Shown here: in pieces, positions 8,074-17,493 of the stretch
How positions within the stretch are numbered: the first letter of the stretch is position 1
How the letters are laid out: each line of letters starts with the position of its first letter
DNA from: JBFHNV01 sp965365655
GTDB taxonomy: Bacteria > Pseudomonadota > Gammaproteobacteria > HK1
Reading direction: 5' to 3'
DNA: 17,493 nt
Assembly: GCA_965365655.1 (NCBI GenBank)
Contig: CBDUCN010000075.1
Span: 1 to 17,493, forward strand
Notes under the pieces: generated by a model
The model's database searches: none
What the model saw: the letters and a program-made list of their open reading frames with translations, nothing else
Told to the model about the DNA's origin: nothing
Position numbers and translations under genes: made by a program

Positions 8074-8103
8074 AGTGTAAAGCGAGGCCCTACCGGCTGT
8101 CGA
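8074..8103 (-). promoter_or_regulatory. Candidate crp promoter
   Basis: On the minus strand, TCGACA (8103 to 8098, five of six to TTGACA) is followed after 18 bases by TACACT (8079 to 8074, four of six to TATAAT). Transcription would start near 8067 and leave a leader of about 90 bases before crp. Confidence 0.4.
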
Positions 8104-8181
8104 ACGTTCCTGGCACGATGCCTGCTTGCGCGAACGCGCCGGAATCATCGGATCGGGCACGGCAACGGGGACAGGGCGGCG

Positions 8182-8607
8182 GTGAAGGCACGAATAAAAT
8201 GGGTCGAGGGCGCGACCTTCGTCGCGGAGTCGGGCAGCGGCCACGCGATGATCATCGACGGCCCGCCCGACCACGGGGGCCGCAACCTGGGCCCGCGGCC
8301 GATGGAGACGGTGCTCATGGGCCTCGGCGCCTGCAGCGCCTTCGACGTGATGTCGATCCTGCGCAAGTCCCGCCAGGCGGTCGCGTCCTGCCACGTCGAG
8401 CTGGACGCCGAGCGCGCCGACGCCGTGCCCGCGGTGTTCACCCGCGTGCACATGCGCTACGTCGTGCGCGGCCGGGATCTGCGCCTCGCCGCGGCGGAGC
8501 GCGCGGTGCGGCTGTCGGTGGACAAGTACTGCTCCGTGACCGCGATGCTGCGCCCGCGGGTGGAGATCACGCACGAGGTGGTCATCGAGGAGGACGCCGG
8601 CGCCTGA
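8182..8607 (+). CDS. OsmC-family peroxiredoxin-like protein
   Basis: 141 residues from a GTG start; begins MKARIKWVEGATFVAESGSG. OsmC/Ohr-fold proteins reduce organic hydroperoxides with a pair of cysteines, here C51 (GACSAFDV) and C117 (KYCSVTAM), spaced as in the family. The conserved DGPPDHGGRNLGPRPME stretch (residues 26-42) is that of the OsmC protein encoded beside vfr in Pseudomonas, as I remember it. It is divergent from crp across a 204-base intergenic region, which offers a route to CRP control, although no clear CRP site was found. The ribosome site (AGGG, about 6 bases upstream) is modest. Substrate and physiological role are not shown by sequence. Confidence 0.93.
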   Translation: MKARIKWVEGATFVAESGSGHAMIIDGPPDHGGRNLGPRPMETVLMGLGACSAFDVMSILRKSRQAVASCHVELDAERADAVPAVFTRVHMRYVVRGRDLRLAAAERAVRLSVDKYCSVTAMLRPRVEITHEVVIEEDAGA

Positions 8608-8618
8608 CGCCGTCGTGG

Positions 8619-8632
8619 CCCGCGCCCGCGGG
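8619..8632. terminator. Short GC hairpin between convergent genes
   Basis: CCCGCG at 8619-8624 and CGCGGG at 8627-8632 can form a tight stem in the 31-base gap between osmC and the convergent GGDEF-like gene. It has no T-run and is only weakly supported as a bidirectional terminator. Confidence 0.25.
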
Positions 8633-8638
8633 GGAGGC

Positions 8639-9052
8639 TCAGCCCAGGCGCGCGAACAGGCGGGCCCTGTCGTCGCCCTTGCGCCAGGCCGCGACGCTGA
8701 GCCGCAGCGCCGCACTGACCTCCGCGCCCAGCTCCTGCTCCAGCGACGCCGCGAGCTTGTCGCGGAACGCCCGCGCGCCCTCGGCCGGCGTGTCGCGCAG
8801 GATCACCAGCAGGGCGCCGTCGTCGTCGAAGCCCACCGAGTCCGCCCAGCGCGTGTGCAGCCGCAGCGCGCCCGCGACCGCGCGCAGCCGCGGCGCGTCG
8901 TCGCCGCTGGGCGCGACCCCGGCGCGCAGCACGGCGAACGGGTGCTCGTAGCGGCGTGCGCGGGCGAGCTCCACGTCCAGCAGGTGACGCAACGTGTCGG
9001 GCATGATGACCCCGGGAATGCTCTCGGTGGGCTTGTGCATCGGAATGGCCAT
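8639..9052 (-). CDS. Small protein resembling a degenerate GGDEF domain
   Basis: 137 residues from the ATG at 9052; an in-frame start at 9100 would add 16. I do not recognise a named family with certainty. The layout follows a short GGDEF domain: LLDVELARARRYEHPFAVL (about 24-42) resembles the first helix and strand (EL.RARRYG.P..LL), ADSVGFDDDGALLVIL (70-85) sits where active enzymes have RYGGDEF-LLP, and TPAEGARAFRDKL resembles the next helix. The GG(D/E)EF catalytic signature is absent, as is the Asp-rich substrate loop, so c-di-GMP synthesis is very unlikely; a binding or vestigial role is possible. There are no membrane segments or partner domains. It lies 106 bases downstream of the ABC permease gene on the same strand, with stem-loops between, and converges on osmC. 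Confidence 0.6.
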   Translation of the reverse strand: MAIPMHKPTESIPGVIMPDTLRHLLDVELARARRYEHPFAVLRAGVAPSGDDAPRLRAVAGALRLHTRWADSVGFDDDGALLVILRDTPAEGARAFRDKLAASLEQELGAEVSAALRLSVAAWRKGDDRARLFARLG

Positions 9053-9065
9053 GGTCCGCGCTGTA

Positions 9066-9081
9066 TCGTCCGCGCGGACGA
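9066..9081. promoter_or_regulatory. 16-bp perfect palindrome upstream of the GGDEF-like gene
   Basis: TCGTCCGCGCGGACGA is fully self-complementary and ends 14 bases before the ATG at 9052. A dimeric repressor operator or a hairpin over the translation start region are both possible. If the gene starts at 9100, the palindrome would be coding. Confidence 0.4.
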
Positions 9082-9101
9082 CACCTTTAGGGTCGCGCAC
9101 G

Positions 9102-9157
9102 GGGCCGGCCCGGGACCGACCCGTACGAGCGGGTGACGCGCCGCCCCGGGCCGGCCC
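9102..9157. terminator. Nested inverted repeat at the end of the ABC operon
   Basis: GGGCCGGCCCGGG occurs on the plus strand at 9102-9114 and again on the minus strand at 9157-9145, giving 13-base inverted arms around a 30-base centre that itself holds a 5-bp hairpin (9119-9123 with 9130-9134). Each arm also contains a self-complementary GGGCCGGCCC. The structure begins right after the stop of the last permease gene. It is a likely transcription end or processing signal separating the ABC operon from the GGDEF-like gene, but it lacks a T-run. Confidence 0.45.
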
Positions 9158-9158
9158 G

Positions 9159-10349
9159 TCACTTGTAAGGGTCGGCCGCGTCGCGCAGCCCGTCGCCCAT
9201 GAAGTTGAAGGCCAGCACCACGATCACCACGGGAACCACCGGCAGCATCAGCCACGGGTACAGCGCGACCGCGTTCACGTTCTGCGACTCGGTCAGCAGC
9301 ACGCCCCAGCTCGTGATCGGCGGGCGCAGCCCGAGGCCCAGGAAGCTGAGCGCGGTCTCGCCCAGGATCATCGACGGGATGGACAGCGTCGCCGACGCGA
9401 TGAGGTGGCTCATGAAGTTCGGCAGCAGGTGGCGGCCGATCACCCGCCGCGGGCTCGCGCCCATCAGCACGGCCGCGGTGCAGAAATCCTCCTCGCGCAG
9501 CGCGAGCAGCTTCGAGCGCACCGCGCGGGCGAGCCCCGTCCAGTCCACCAGCCCCAGGATCACCGTGATGCCCAGGAACACCGCGACCGGGCTCCAGTTC
9601 ACCGGCAGCGCCGCGGACAGCGCCATCCACAGCGGCAGCTCCGGGAACGAGCGGATGATCTCGATCGCGCGCTGCACGGCGCTGTCCACCCAGCCGCCGT
9701 AGTAGCCGGCAAGCCCGCCGAGCACGATTCCCAGCACGAAGCTGATCGCGATGCCGATCAGCCCCACCGTGAGCGATATCCGCGCCCCGTAGACGATGCG
9801 CGACAGGATGTCGCGGCCCAGCCGATCGGTGCCGAGCAGGAACAGCGTGCCGTCCTCGGCCGGGCACACCAGGTGCAGGTCGGCCTCGAAAAGGCCCCAG
9901 AAGCGGTACGCGTCGCCGCGGCACAGGAAGCGCAGCGCATGGCGTCGTTCGGGGTTCTCCGTGTACTCGCGTTTCAGGTTCTCCAGGTTCAGGCGGTATT
10001 CCAGCGCGTACACGAACGGGCCCTCGAAACGGCCTTCGTGGAACAGGTGCACGCTCTGCGGCGGCGCGTAGATGAAGTCCGTGTGACGGCTGTGCAGGTC
10101 GTAGGGTGCGAGCAGCTCGCTCACCAGGATGCTCGCGTACATCAGCCCGATGATCACGGCCGACCACACCGCGAGGCGGTGGCGCTTGAAGCGCCACCAC
10201 GTCATGCGCCACTGCGACGCCATGTAGAAGCGTTCCTGCTCCGGCGTCAGCTTCTCCACCGAGTACGGATCGAAGGGCTCCGGCGAGACGTAATGCCCGG
10301 CGGCGGTGGACCGTGCGCCGTCGCCCGCGGCGCCGCCGTTGCCGCTCAC
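9159..10349 (-). CDS. ABC transporter permease, DppC/YejE type
   Basis: 396 residues from a GTG start whose bases overlap the stop of the upstream permease (GTGA, 10346-10349). An approximately 50-residue cytoplasmic leader precedes the first membrane helix (about 62-81). An unusually long loop of about 85-90 residues (82-171), likely periplasmic, comes before the conserved GTDRLGRD motif at 173-180. The remaining five helices follow, with the EAA-type ATPase-contact loop around TAAVLMGASPRRVIGRHLLPN (291-311) and the family ending FNFMGDGLRDAADP. Normal DppC proteins are near 300 residues; the extra loop recalls YejE of the microcin C importer and other large-substrate systems. Pairs with the DppB-like permease and the fused ATPase as an importer. 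Substrate unknown. Confidence 0.9.
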   Translation of the reverse strand: MSGNGGAAGDGARSTAAGHYVSPEPFDPYSVEKLTPEQERFYMASQWRMTWWRFKRHRLAVWSAVIIGLMYASILVSELLAPYDLHSRHTDFIYAPPQSVHLFHEGRFEGPFVYALEYRLNLENLKREYTENPERRHALRFLCRGDAYRFWGLFEADLHLVCPAEDGTLFLLGTDRLGRDILSRIVYGARISLTVGLIGIAISFVLGIVLGGLAGYYGGWVDSAVQRAIEIIRSFPELPLWMALSAALPVNWSPVAVFLGITVILGLVDWTGLARAVRSKLLALREEDFCTAAVLMGASPRRVIGRHLLPNFMSHLIASATLSIPSMILGETALSFLGLGLRPPITSWGVLLTESQNVNAVALYPWLMLPVVPVVIVVLAFNFMGDGLRDAADPYK

Positions 10350-11344
10350 GGCGCGCTCTGCCCTTCGAGGCGGATACGCGGATCCAGCAACGCGAGCGCG
10401 ACGTCGGACAGGAACATCCCGACCACGGTCAGCAGGGACAGGAACATCAGGAACGACCCCGCCAGGTACATGTCCTGGCTCTGCAGCGCCGAGAGCAGCA
10501 TCGGCCCGGTGGTGGGCAGTGACAGCACCACCGACACGATCGCGGCGCCGGACACGACCTGCGGCAGCAGGTTGCCGATGTCGGCGATGAACGGGTTCAG
10601 CGCGAGCCGAAGCGGGTACTTCACCAGCAGCCGGAACGGCGGCACGCCCTTCGCGCGCGCGGTCACGACGTACTGCTTCTGCAGCTCGTCGAGAAGGTTC
10701 GCGCGCAGGCGCCGGATCATGCCCGCGGTGCCCGAGGTGCCGATCACCACGACCGGGATCCACAGGTGCTCGAGAATGGAGAGGAACTTCGCGAAGCTCA
10801 TCGGCTCGCCGATGAACTCGGGGTCCATCAGCCCGCCCACCGAGGTGCCGAACACGACGTTCGCGAAGTAGAGCAGCACCAGCGCGAGCAGGAAGTTCGG
10901 CGTCGCGAGACCGAGGAAGCCGATCAGCGTGAGTCCGTGGTCCGCCCAGCTGTACTGGTGCGTCGCCGAGTACACGCCGATGGGAAAGGCCACCACCCAG
11001 GTGAACACGATGGTCGCGAAGGACAGCACGAACGACAGGAACAGCCTGTCGCCGACGACGTCGGACACCGGCTTGTTGTACTCGAAGGAGTAGCCGAAGT
11101 CGCCCTGCAGCATGCCGGCCAGCCACACCCCGTACTGCTCGACCGGCGACCGGTCCAGACCGTACTGGCGGCGCAGGAAATCGATCTCCTCCTGGCTCAC
11201 CTTCTCGCCCTGCGCCTCCAGCTCCGCGATGTGGCTGGTCAGGTAGTCGCCCTCGGGGAGCTGGATGATCACGAACACCAGCACGCTGATCACCAGCAGC
11301 GTCGGGATCATCACGAGCAGTCGGCGGACGAGGTAGGCGAGCAT
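10346..11344 (-). CDS. ABC transporter permease, DppB/YejB type
   Basis: 332 residues. The first membrane helix begins within the N-terminal YLVRRLLVMIPTLLVISVLVF segment, followed by a periplasmic loop with the usual FLRRQYGLDRSPVEQY motif (about 57-71) and LQGDFGYSFEYNKPV, then five more helices. The cytoplasmic EAA loop is at about 225-245 (YVVTARAKGVPPFRLLVKY). It forms the second half of the membrane channel with the DppC-type protein. It starts 19 bases after the solute-binding protein stop and ends in a 4-base overlap with the next permease, so it is clearly part of the same operon. The ribosome site is weak (GGAT), consistent with reading from upstream translation. Confidence 0.92.
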   Translation of the reverse strand: MLAYLVRRLLVMIPTLLVISVLVFVIIQLPEGDYLTSHIAELEAQGEKVSQEEIDFLRRQYGLDRSPVEQYGVWLAGMLQGDFGYSFEYNKPVSDVVGDRLFLSFVLSFATIVFTWVVAFPIGVYSATHQYSWADHGLTLIGFLGLATPNFLLALVLLYFANVVFGTSVGGLMDPEFIGEPMSFAKFLSILEHLWIPVVVIGTSGTAGMIRRLRANLLDELQKQYVVTARAKGVPPFRLLVKYPLRLALNPFIADIGNLLPQVVSGAAIVSVVLSLPTTGPMLLSALQSQDMYLAGSFLMFLSLLTVVGMFLSDVALALLDPRIRLEGQSAP

Positions 11345-11363
11345 GGCGATCCGATCGGCGGCG

Positions 11364-13243
11364 TCAGTCCGGGGCGTACCAGAACGTGTCGGGGTGGTAG
11401 ATGCCGAAGTGCGCGCCCGGCTCCCAGTTGAAGATGCCCTTCTCGGGCACGTTGCGCAGCCGCCGGTTCACGACCACCGGCTGCGGCACCGCGGACACCA
11501 GGCCGATGGTGAACACGCGATCCGCGTGTATCTCGAGCATCTGCGTCCAGATGGCCCGCCGCTCGGCCGTGGAGCCCGCCGTCAGCCACTGGTCGTTCAG
11601 CGCGAGCAATCGCTCGGCGCCCGGCAGCGCCGGCGCCTCGCCCTGGGCCCCCCGCGTCTCGCGGTGCTGGCCCCACATCGGCCACTGCAGCTGCTGCTGG
11701 CTGGTCGGCGCCAGCTCCTCGGGGCTCATGTCCGCCGTCGGCAGGCCGTTCTCCAGCCCGCCCCAGATGGACATCTGCGTCTTGCCCGCGAAGATGCGGT
11801 TGCGGAACACCTCGCGCTGCAGCGGCTTGGTGTAGAGCTTGATGCCGACGTCGCGCCAGGTGCTCTCGATCAGCTCCAGCACGTCGCTCTGCTCGGTGTC
11901 CTCACCGGCGGTCTCGACGATGATCTCGGCTGCCCGCCCGTCCGGCAGCAGGCGGATGCCGCGCGCGTCGCGCTCGGTGAGCCCGAGCTCGTCGAGCAGC
12001 GCGTTCGCCTGCTTCGGGTCGTAGCGCGCCCAGTCCGTACGCAGGTGCATGTCGAACATCGGGTCGTCGCCGTGCACCGTGTTGTTCCCCTCCACCGCGA
12101 GACCGTAGTAGATGACCTGGTTGATCTCGTGGCGATCGACCGCCATCGACAGCGCGCGGCGGAAGCGCACGTCGCGCATCAGGTCACGCCACACCGGGTC
12201 CTCCACGTTCAGGTTCGGAAACAGCGCGAGGTGCGCTCCCTTGGTGGTCTGCCACAGGCGCACCTCGTTCTCGGTGCGCTTCTCGCTGGCCTTCAGGAAG
12301 GTGAAGTCGCTGAAGTTGAGGCCGCGCGCCTGCAGGTCGCTCTCACCGGCGCCGGTCTTGGCCGGGATCAGCTTGCCGTCCGCGATGCCGAGCACGACGC
12401 GGTCGATGTACGGAAGCTGCGCTCCGCGTGCGTCCACGCGGTGATAGTACGGGTTGCGCTCGAACACGAAGCGCACCGCCGGCGCCTCGTTCGTCACCAG
12501 CCAGGGGTCCAGCTCCGGCAGGTCCGGATTCAGGTTCTTGTACGGGGAGAATCGGTTGGTGTGCAGGTTCGCCCAGTCCCGCTGCCCGACCTCGTGCGCC
12601 ATCTTCTCCAGCGCGTCGCGATCGCCGTAGCGCGCGTGAAAGCGCTTCAGGTAGTGCGCCGGCGCGAAGATCTGGAGCGGCCGGGTGCCCGCGAGCGCCG
12701 ACGGGAAGAACGGGTTCGGCCGGCTCCAGCGGTAGATCACGGTGTGCGCGTCCGGGAAGCTCACCGTGGGCGCTTCGCCGCCCACCAGCAGCACCGACGG
12801 CGGCCCGAACGGCGACAGCTCCGGGTCGTTCGCGACGTCCTCCCACCAGTACCGGAAGTCCTCGCTGGTGAACGGATGGCCGTCCGACCAGCGGTGGCCG
12901 GGGCGCAGCCGCAGCACGAACTCGCGATCCTCGCGCACCTCGAAGTCCGCGAGCACGTCCGGCACCAGCTCGAAGCGGCGGTCGTAGCCGACCAGCCGCG
13001 TGTAGCCGTACACGCTCATCATGCGCACGTCCTTCGCGCGGCCCATCAGCAGGCGCAGCTCGCCGCCGTGGCGGCCCTCCTCGGGCATGGACATCACCCG
13101 CGGCACGGCCGGCAGGCGCTGGTCCAGCGGCGGCAGCTCGCCCGCCGCGACGCGGGCGGCGAGCTCCGGCGACTCCAGCGCCGGCCCGCCCGACGCGGCC
13201 GACGCCGCGAGCAGCAGCAGCGGCGCGAGCAGCAGCGAGCGGC

Positions 13244-13247
<4 letters not shown>
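11364..13247 (-). CDS. Extracellular solute-binding protein, family 5 (large YejA-like)
   Basis: 627 residues. The N-terminus MSRSLLLAPLLLLAASAASG is a secretory signal with an Ala-rich cleavage region and no lipobox cysteine, so the product is probably a free periplasmic protein. The mature part is a peptide/nickel-type SBP_bac_5 protein: the early RLVGYDRRFELVPDVLADFEV and RPGHRWSDGHPFTSEDF segments are family hallmarks, and FRRALSMAVDRHEINQVIYYG (about residue 365-385) marks the central conserved helix. At over 600 residues it is larger than DppA/OppA (about 510-540) and closer to YejA, matching the long-loop permease. The ATG at 13247 overlaps the ATPase stop by 4 bases. Candidate ligands include oligopeptides, modified peptides or glycoconjugates; sequence alone does not choose. 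Confidence 0.93.
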
Positions 13248-15138
<1,891 letters not shown>

Positions 15139-15142
<4 letters not shown>

Positions 15143-15636
15143 CGCTCCACCCGCGCGAGCATGTCGTCACCGACGCCGAGGGCGTGAAGGTTCGCGACGG
15201 TCGCCGCCGGCAGCGCGACGTCGCGGCGGACCGCGGCCGCGAGCGCCCGCTCCAGGACCTGCTCGAAGTCCTGCAGCCGCGAGTCCACGCGAAGCGCCCG
15301 ACCGCCGGCGCGCAGGCGCAGCTGCAGCCAGCCCCCGCGGCCGTCGCGGCGCGTGCAGTAGTAGCGAAGCTCCAGCGTGTCCAGGTCGTCCCAGCGGATC
15401 GTGGTGCCCGCGGGATCCACGCGCAGCCCCGCCGCGTCGACACGGTAGCGGCGCCGCAGCCGTGCGCAGCTCTCCACGGTGAACGCCGCAAACAGCGCGA
15501 GACCGCCCGCGAGCAGCGCGCCCAGCCAGCCGGGCGGCGCGCCGGCGGCCAGCGGCAGCGCGCAGATCGCGATGCCGGACGCGCCGGCGGCGGCGTCTGC
15601 GGCCACGCTGCGCCGCGGGTAGCGCAGCACGCTCAC
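15139..15636 (-). CDS. Two-helix membrane protein with PH-like domain
   Basis: 165 residues from a GTG overlapping the deacetylase-like stop (GTGA, 15633-15636). Two hydrophobic segments (about 15-31 and 36-55) form a membrane hairpin, followed by a soluble domain: YRVDAAGLRVD, TTIRWDDLDTLELRYY and GWLQLRLRAGGRALRVDSRL (about 64-121), then an amphipathic helix. The pattern of a strand with a DG or AAGL turn, an I.W.DI..L strand and a final helix is that of bacterial PH-like domains of small membrane proteins; I call it by layout, not by a specific named family. Function unknown. Its end overlaps the ATPase start by 4 bases, so its amount is likely tied to the transporter. A membrane adaptor or sensor for the system is possible. 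Confidence 0.78.
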
Positions 15637-16403
15637 GGCGCGAAGACCTCGCGCGCGTCCAGCCAGCGCACGTCCGGGCGCGCGGCCAGCGCGCCGAACA
15701 GGCGCTCCAGGAAGCCCCACAGGTCCGCGCCGTGCACGAGGTGATGGGTGAGCAGACCGGTCGGCTCGTCGCGGTCCGCGCGGCCCTCGCGACGCGCGCG
15801 CAGGTGCGCGCACAGCGCCGCCAGCACGCGCCCCTCGCCGCGGAACACCGTGCCGCGGCGCCAGTCCACCGGATCGACGTGGCAGTTCACCTGGCGCACC
15901 CCGACGGCCGCCTCGCCGCTCGCGCGCGCGGCGAAGCACGACAGGCCGCGAAATCCCAGCGCACCCAGCCGCGGCACCAGCGCCGTCGCGATGCGGTTCC
16001 ACGGCGGCACCAGCACCGGCACGAAGTCCTCCGCGAAGGTCGTCGCCAGGCGCTCCCGCCCGCGCGCCAGCTCGTCCGCGGCCTCCGCCGCGGGGCGATG
16101 ATCCCCGAGCTCGGCGGCAGGCTCGTCGGCCGCGGCGTAGTCACGGTGCGCGTAGCCATGCTGGAGGATTGCGGGGCGGAACGACGGTTCGGGCAGCCGC
16201 GCGAGGCTCGCGTCGAGCCGCGCCGGCACCGTCGCCAGCGCGACCGGGACCTGCCAGTGCCGCGACAGCGCGGCCAGCCGCTCCAGCGCGGGTGTGACGG
16301 CGCACGCATCGTCATCGCGCCACCACAGCGTGGCGACGGCGCCGCGTTCGCCCCAGCGCGTCAGCTCCCCGTCCAGATCCTCCCAGGTGCATGCGCCCGT
16401 CAT
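15633..16403 (-). CDS. Polysaccharide-deacetylase-like protein
   Basis: 256 residues, no signal peptide, so probably cytoplasmic. Resembles the carbohydrate esterase 4 / NodB fold in a divergent form: WWRDDDA (27-33) supplies the DD pair of motif 1, QHGYAHRDY (81-89) stands for the H-x3-H metal motif 2, and VPPWNR (132-137) matches the R/P-rich motif 3. A conserved late LLTHHLVH (217-224) completes the presumed active site. CE4 enzymes remove acetyl groups from N-acetylated sugars; cytoplasmic divergent members are poorly characterised, so the reaction is not assigned. It starts 45 bases after the glycosyltransferase gene and overlaps the PH-like gene by 4 bases. A TTGTCA element at 16473-16468 could be part of an internal promoter, but no good -10 was found. 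Confidence 0.8.
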   Translation of the reverse strand: MTGACTWEDLDGELTRWGERGAVATLWWRDDDACAVTPALERLAALSRHWQVPVALATVPARLDASLARLPEPSFRPAILQHGYAHRDYAAADEPAAELGDHRPAAEAADELARGRERLATTFAEDFVPVLVPPWNRIATALVPRLGALGFRGLSCFAARASGEAAVGVRQVNCHVDPVDWRRGTVFRGEGRVLAALCAHLRARREGRADRDEPTGLLTHHLVHGADLWGFLERLFGALAARPDVRWLDAREVFAP

Positions 16404-16448
16404 CGATGTGCAGTCCGTGGCCGACCCGCGCTCCGCTGAAGCGTATCG

Positions 16449-17493
16449 TCAGCCGCGCGCACGACTTTGACAACCGCCCTGCGCGACTTCTTCGCCGATC
16501 CAGCCGAGCAGCAACGCCGCGCTGCGCCGCGCGCCGTCCAGGTCCACGCCCGCCGCGGGCACCGGCGAGCCTGCCGCGGCGTCCACGGCGGCGAGCAGCG
16601 CGCCGGGCGTGAGCGCGCCGTGCGGAACCACCTGCGCGAGGCCGCGCGCCGCGAGGTGGCGCGCGCGCACCGCCTGCTCGTGCTCGCGCTCGTCCTCGTA
16701 GGGCACGATCACCGCGGGCGTGCGCGACGCCAGCAGGTCCGTCACGGTGTTGTACCCGCCCTGCGACACCGACACCGCGCAGCCGTCCAGCAGGGCGTGG
16801 AAGTCCGCGCGGTTGCGCTCCACCACGACGCGCGCGCCGGCCTGCGCGGCGAGGGCGCGGAAGCGCGCTTCGGGCAGGTTGGGCCCCACCAGGACGTGCC
16901 AGCGCCGGCCGCGGCGGGGGTCGCCGGCCGCCGCCTGCAGCGCCGCCAGCAGCAGGCTCTCGCCGAAGAAGCCGCCGCCGGCCGACACCAGCACCGGGCC
17001 GTCGGGCCGCGGCGGGCGCGCCGCCACGGGCTCCCGCGTGCTGACGTAGCCGGTGTGGTGCACGCGCGCGGCGATACGCGCGAACGGCGCGAACGAGTCG
17101 GCCAGCGGCAGCACGTCGGGGTCGGAGTGCACCAGCACGCGGTCGAAATGGCGCAGCACCCGGTCCGCCATGCGCTCGAGCTTCGCCGGATCGCGACGCT
17201 GCTCGACGATGTCGCGCACCGAGCTCACCAGCAGCGGCCGCGGGCGCATCGCGGCCACGGCCGCCATCAGGGGCTCGAGCTCGAAGCGCAGCAGGCCGCG
17301 GCCGAACGGCCAGGTCTCCGTGATCAGCGCGTGCGGGCGCCGCGCCTCGACGATCTCCAGCAGCCGCGCCGCGCGGCGCTGCCGCCACGCGTCGTCCACC
17401 GCCCGCCCGGTTTCGTCCACCAGCGTGTGGTAGCGCATGTCCAGCGAGCGCGCCGGCGGGAGCTGGATCAGCTCGCAGCCGTCGAGATCGAGG
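16449..17493 (-). CDS. Predicted MurG-like glycosyltransferase, N-terminus cut by window edge
   Basis: About 347 codons are visible and the frame runs off the right edge; an ATG at 17438 is internal, because the preceding codons (LPPARSLDMRYHTLVDETG region) read as conserved protein. GT-B fold predicted glycosyltransferase of the MurG/GT28-like type (COG4671-like). N-terminal half: ITETWPFGRGLLRFELEPL and SVRDIVEQRRDP. C-terminal half: SAGGGFFGE glycine loop, HVLVGPN strand, then SQGGYNTVTDLL and a P-x7-EHEQAVRA sugar-nucleotide-binding region. No membrane segments in the visible part. Donor and acceptor are unknown. It is the most upstream gene seen in the minus-strand train and probably transcribed with the deacetylase-like gene that follows. 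Confidence 0.82.
   Translation of the reverse strand, partial: LDLDGCELIQLPPARSLDMRYHTLVDETGRAVDDAWRQRRAARLLEIVEARRPHALITETWPFGRGLLRFELEPLMAAVAAMRPRPLLVSSVRDIVEQRRDPAKLERMADRVLRHFDRVLVHSDPDVLPLADSFAPFARIAARVHHTGYVSTREPVAARPPRPDGPVLVSAGGGFFGESLLLAALQAAAGDPRRGRRWHVLVGPNLPEARFRALAAQAGARVVVERNRADFHALLDGCAVSVSQGGYNTVTDLLASRTPAVIVPYEDEREHEQAVRARHLAARGLAQVVPHGALTPGALLAAVDAAAGSPVPAAGVDLDGARRSAALLLGWIGEEVAQGGCQSRARG

Noticed and set aside
7978..8715. N-terminal extension of crp to a 457-residue protein
   Set aside because: The extension runs antisense through osmC; the ATG at 7977 has an AGGAGG ribosome site and gives exactly CRP length.

Overview
This is a very GC-rich chromosomal segment, most likely from a gammaproteobacterium. 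The best clue is gene order. rpe-gph at 3.2-4.6 kb, then trpD-trpC followed by a convergent crp/vfr gene and a divergent OsmC-family gene at 5.3-8.6 kb, match the order I recall around rpe-gph-trpE and trpG-trpD-trpC-vfr-osmC in Pseudomonas and relatives. The protein sequences agree: the CRP-like protein has CRP length and the CRP recognition helix. No phage, IS, CRISPR, rRNA or tRNA was seen. Family or genus cannot be fixed from this window.

Layout. (1) 1-2006, minus: a TPR-repeat sulfotransferase cut by the left edge. (2) 2007-2322: a divergent intergenic region with an AT-rich island and several DnaA-box-like 9-mers. (3) 2323-7144, plus: djlA (membrane-anchored DnaJ-type co-chaperone), rpe, gph, bioY, trpD and trpC, closely spaced. 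trpE and trpG, which commonly lie between gph and trpD, are absent and bioY occupies the slot. (4) 7342-7977, minus: crp; 8182-8607, plus: OsmC-family protein, divergent from crp. (5) 8639-9052, minus: a small protein resembling a degenerate GGDEF domain. (6) 9159-17493, minus: a long co-directional gene train. In transcription order it holds a MurG-like predicted glycosyltransferase (cut by the right edge), a polysaccharide-deacetylase-like protein, a small two-helix membrane protein with a PH-like domain, a fused double ABC ATPase, a large family 5 solute-binding protein and two DppB/DppC-type permeases.

How the genes work together. Regions 3 and 4 are housekeeping: pentose phosphate and phosphoglycolate metabolism, tryptophan synthesis from chorismate-derived anthranilate, biotin uptake, global cAMP-dependent regulation and peroxide defence. 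Region 6 is the most unusual part. Four of its six junctions are 4-nt stop/start overlaps, so sugar-modifying enzymes, a PH-like membrane protein and a complete YejABEF-like importer appear to be made as one unit. Its substrate is unknown; a glycoconjugate or modified peptide is an inference from context only.
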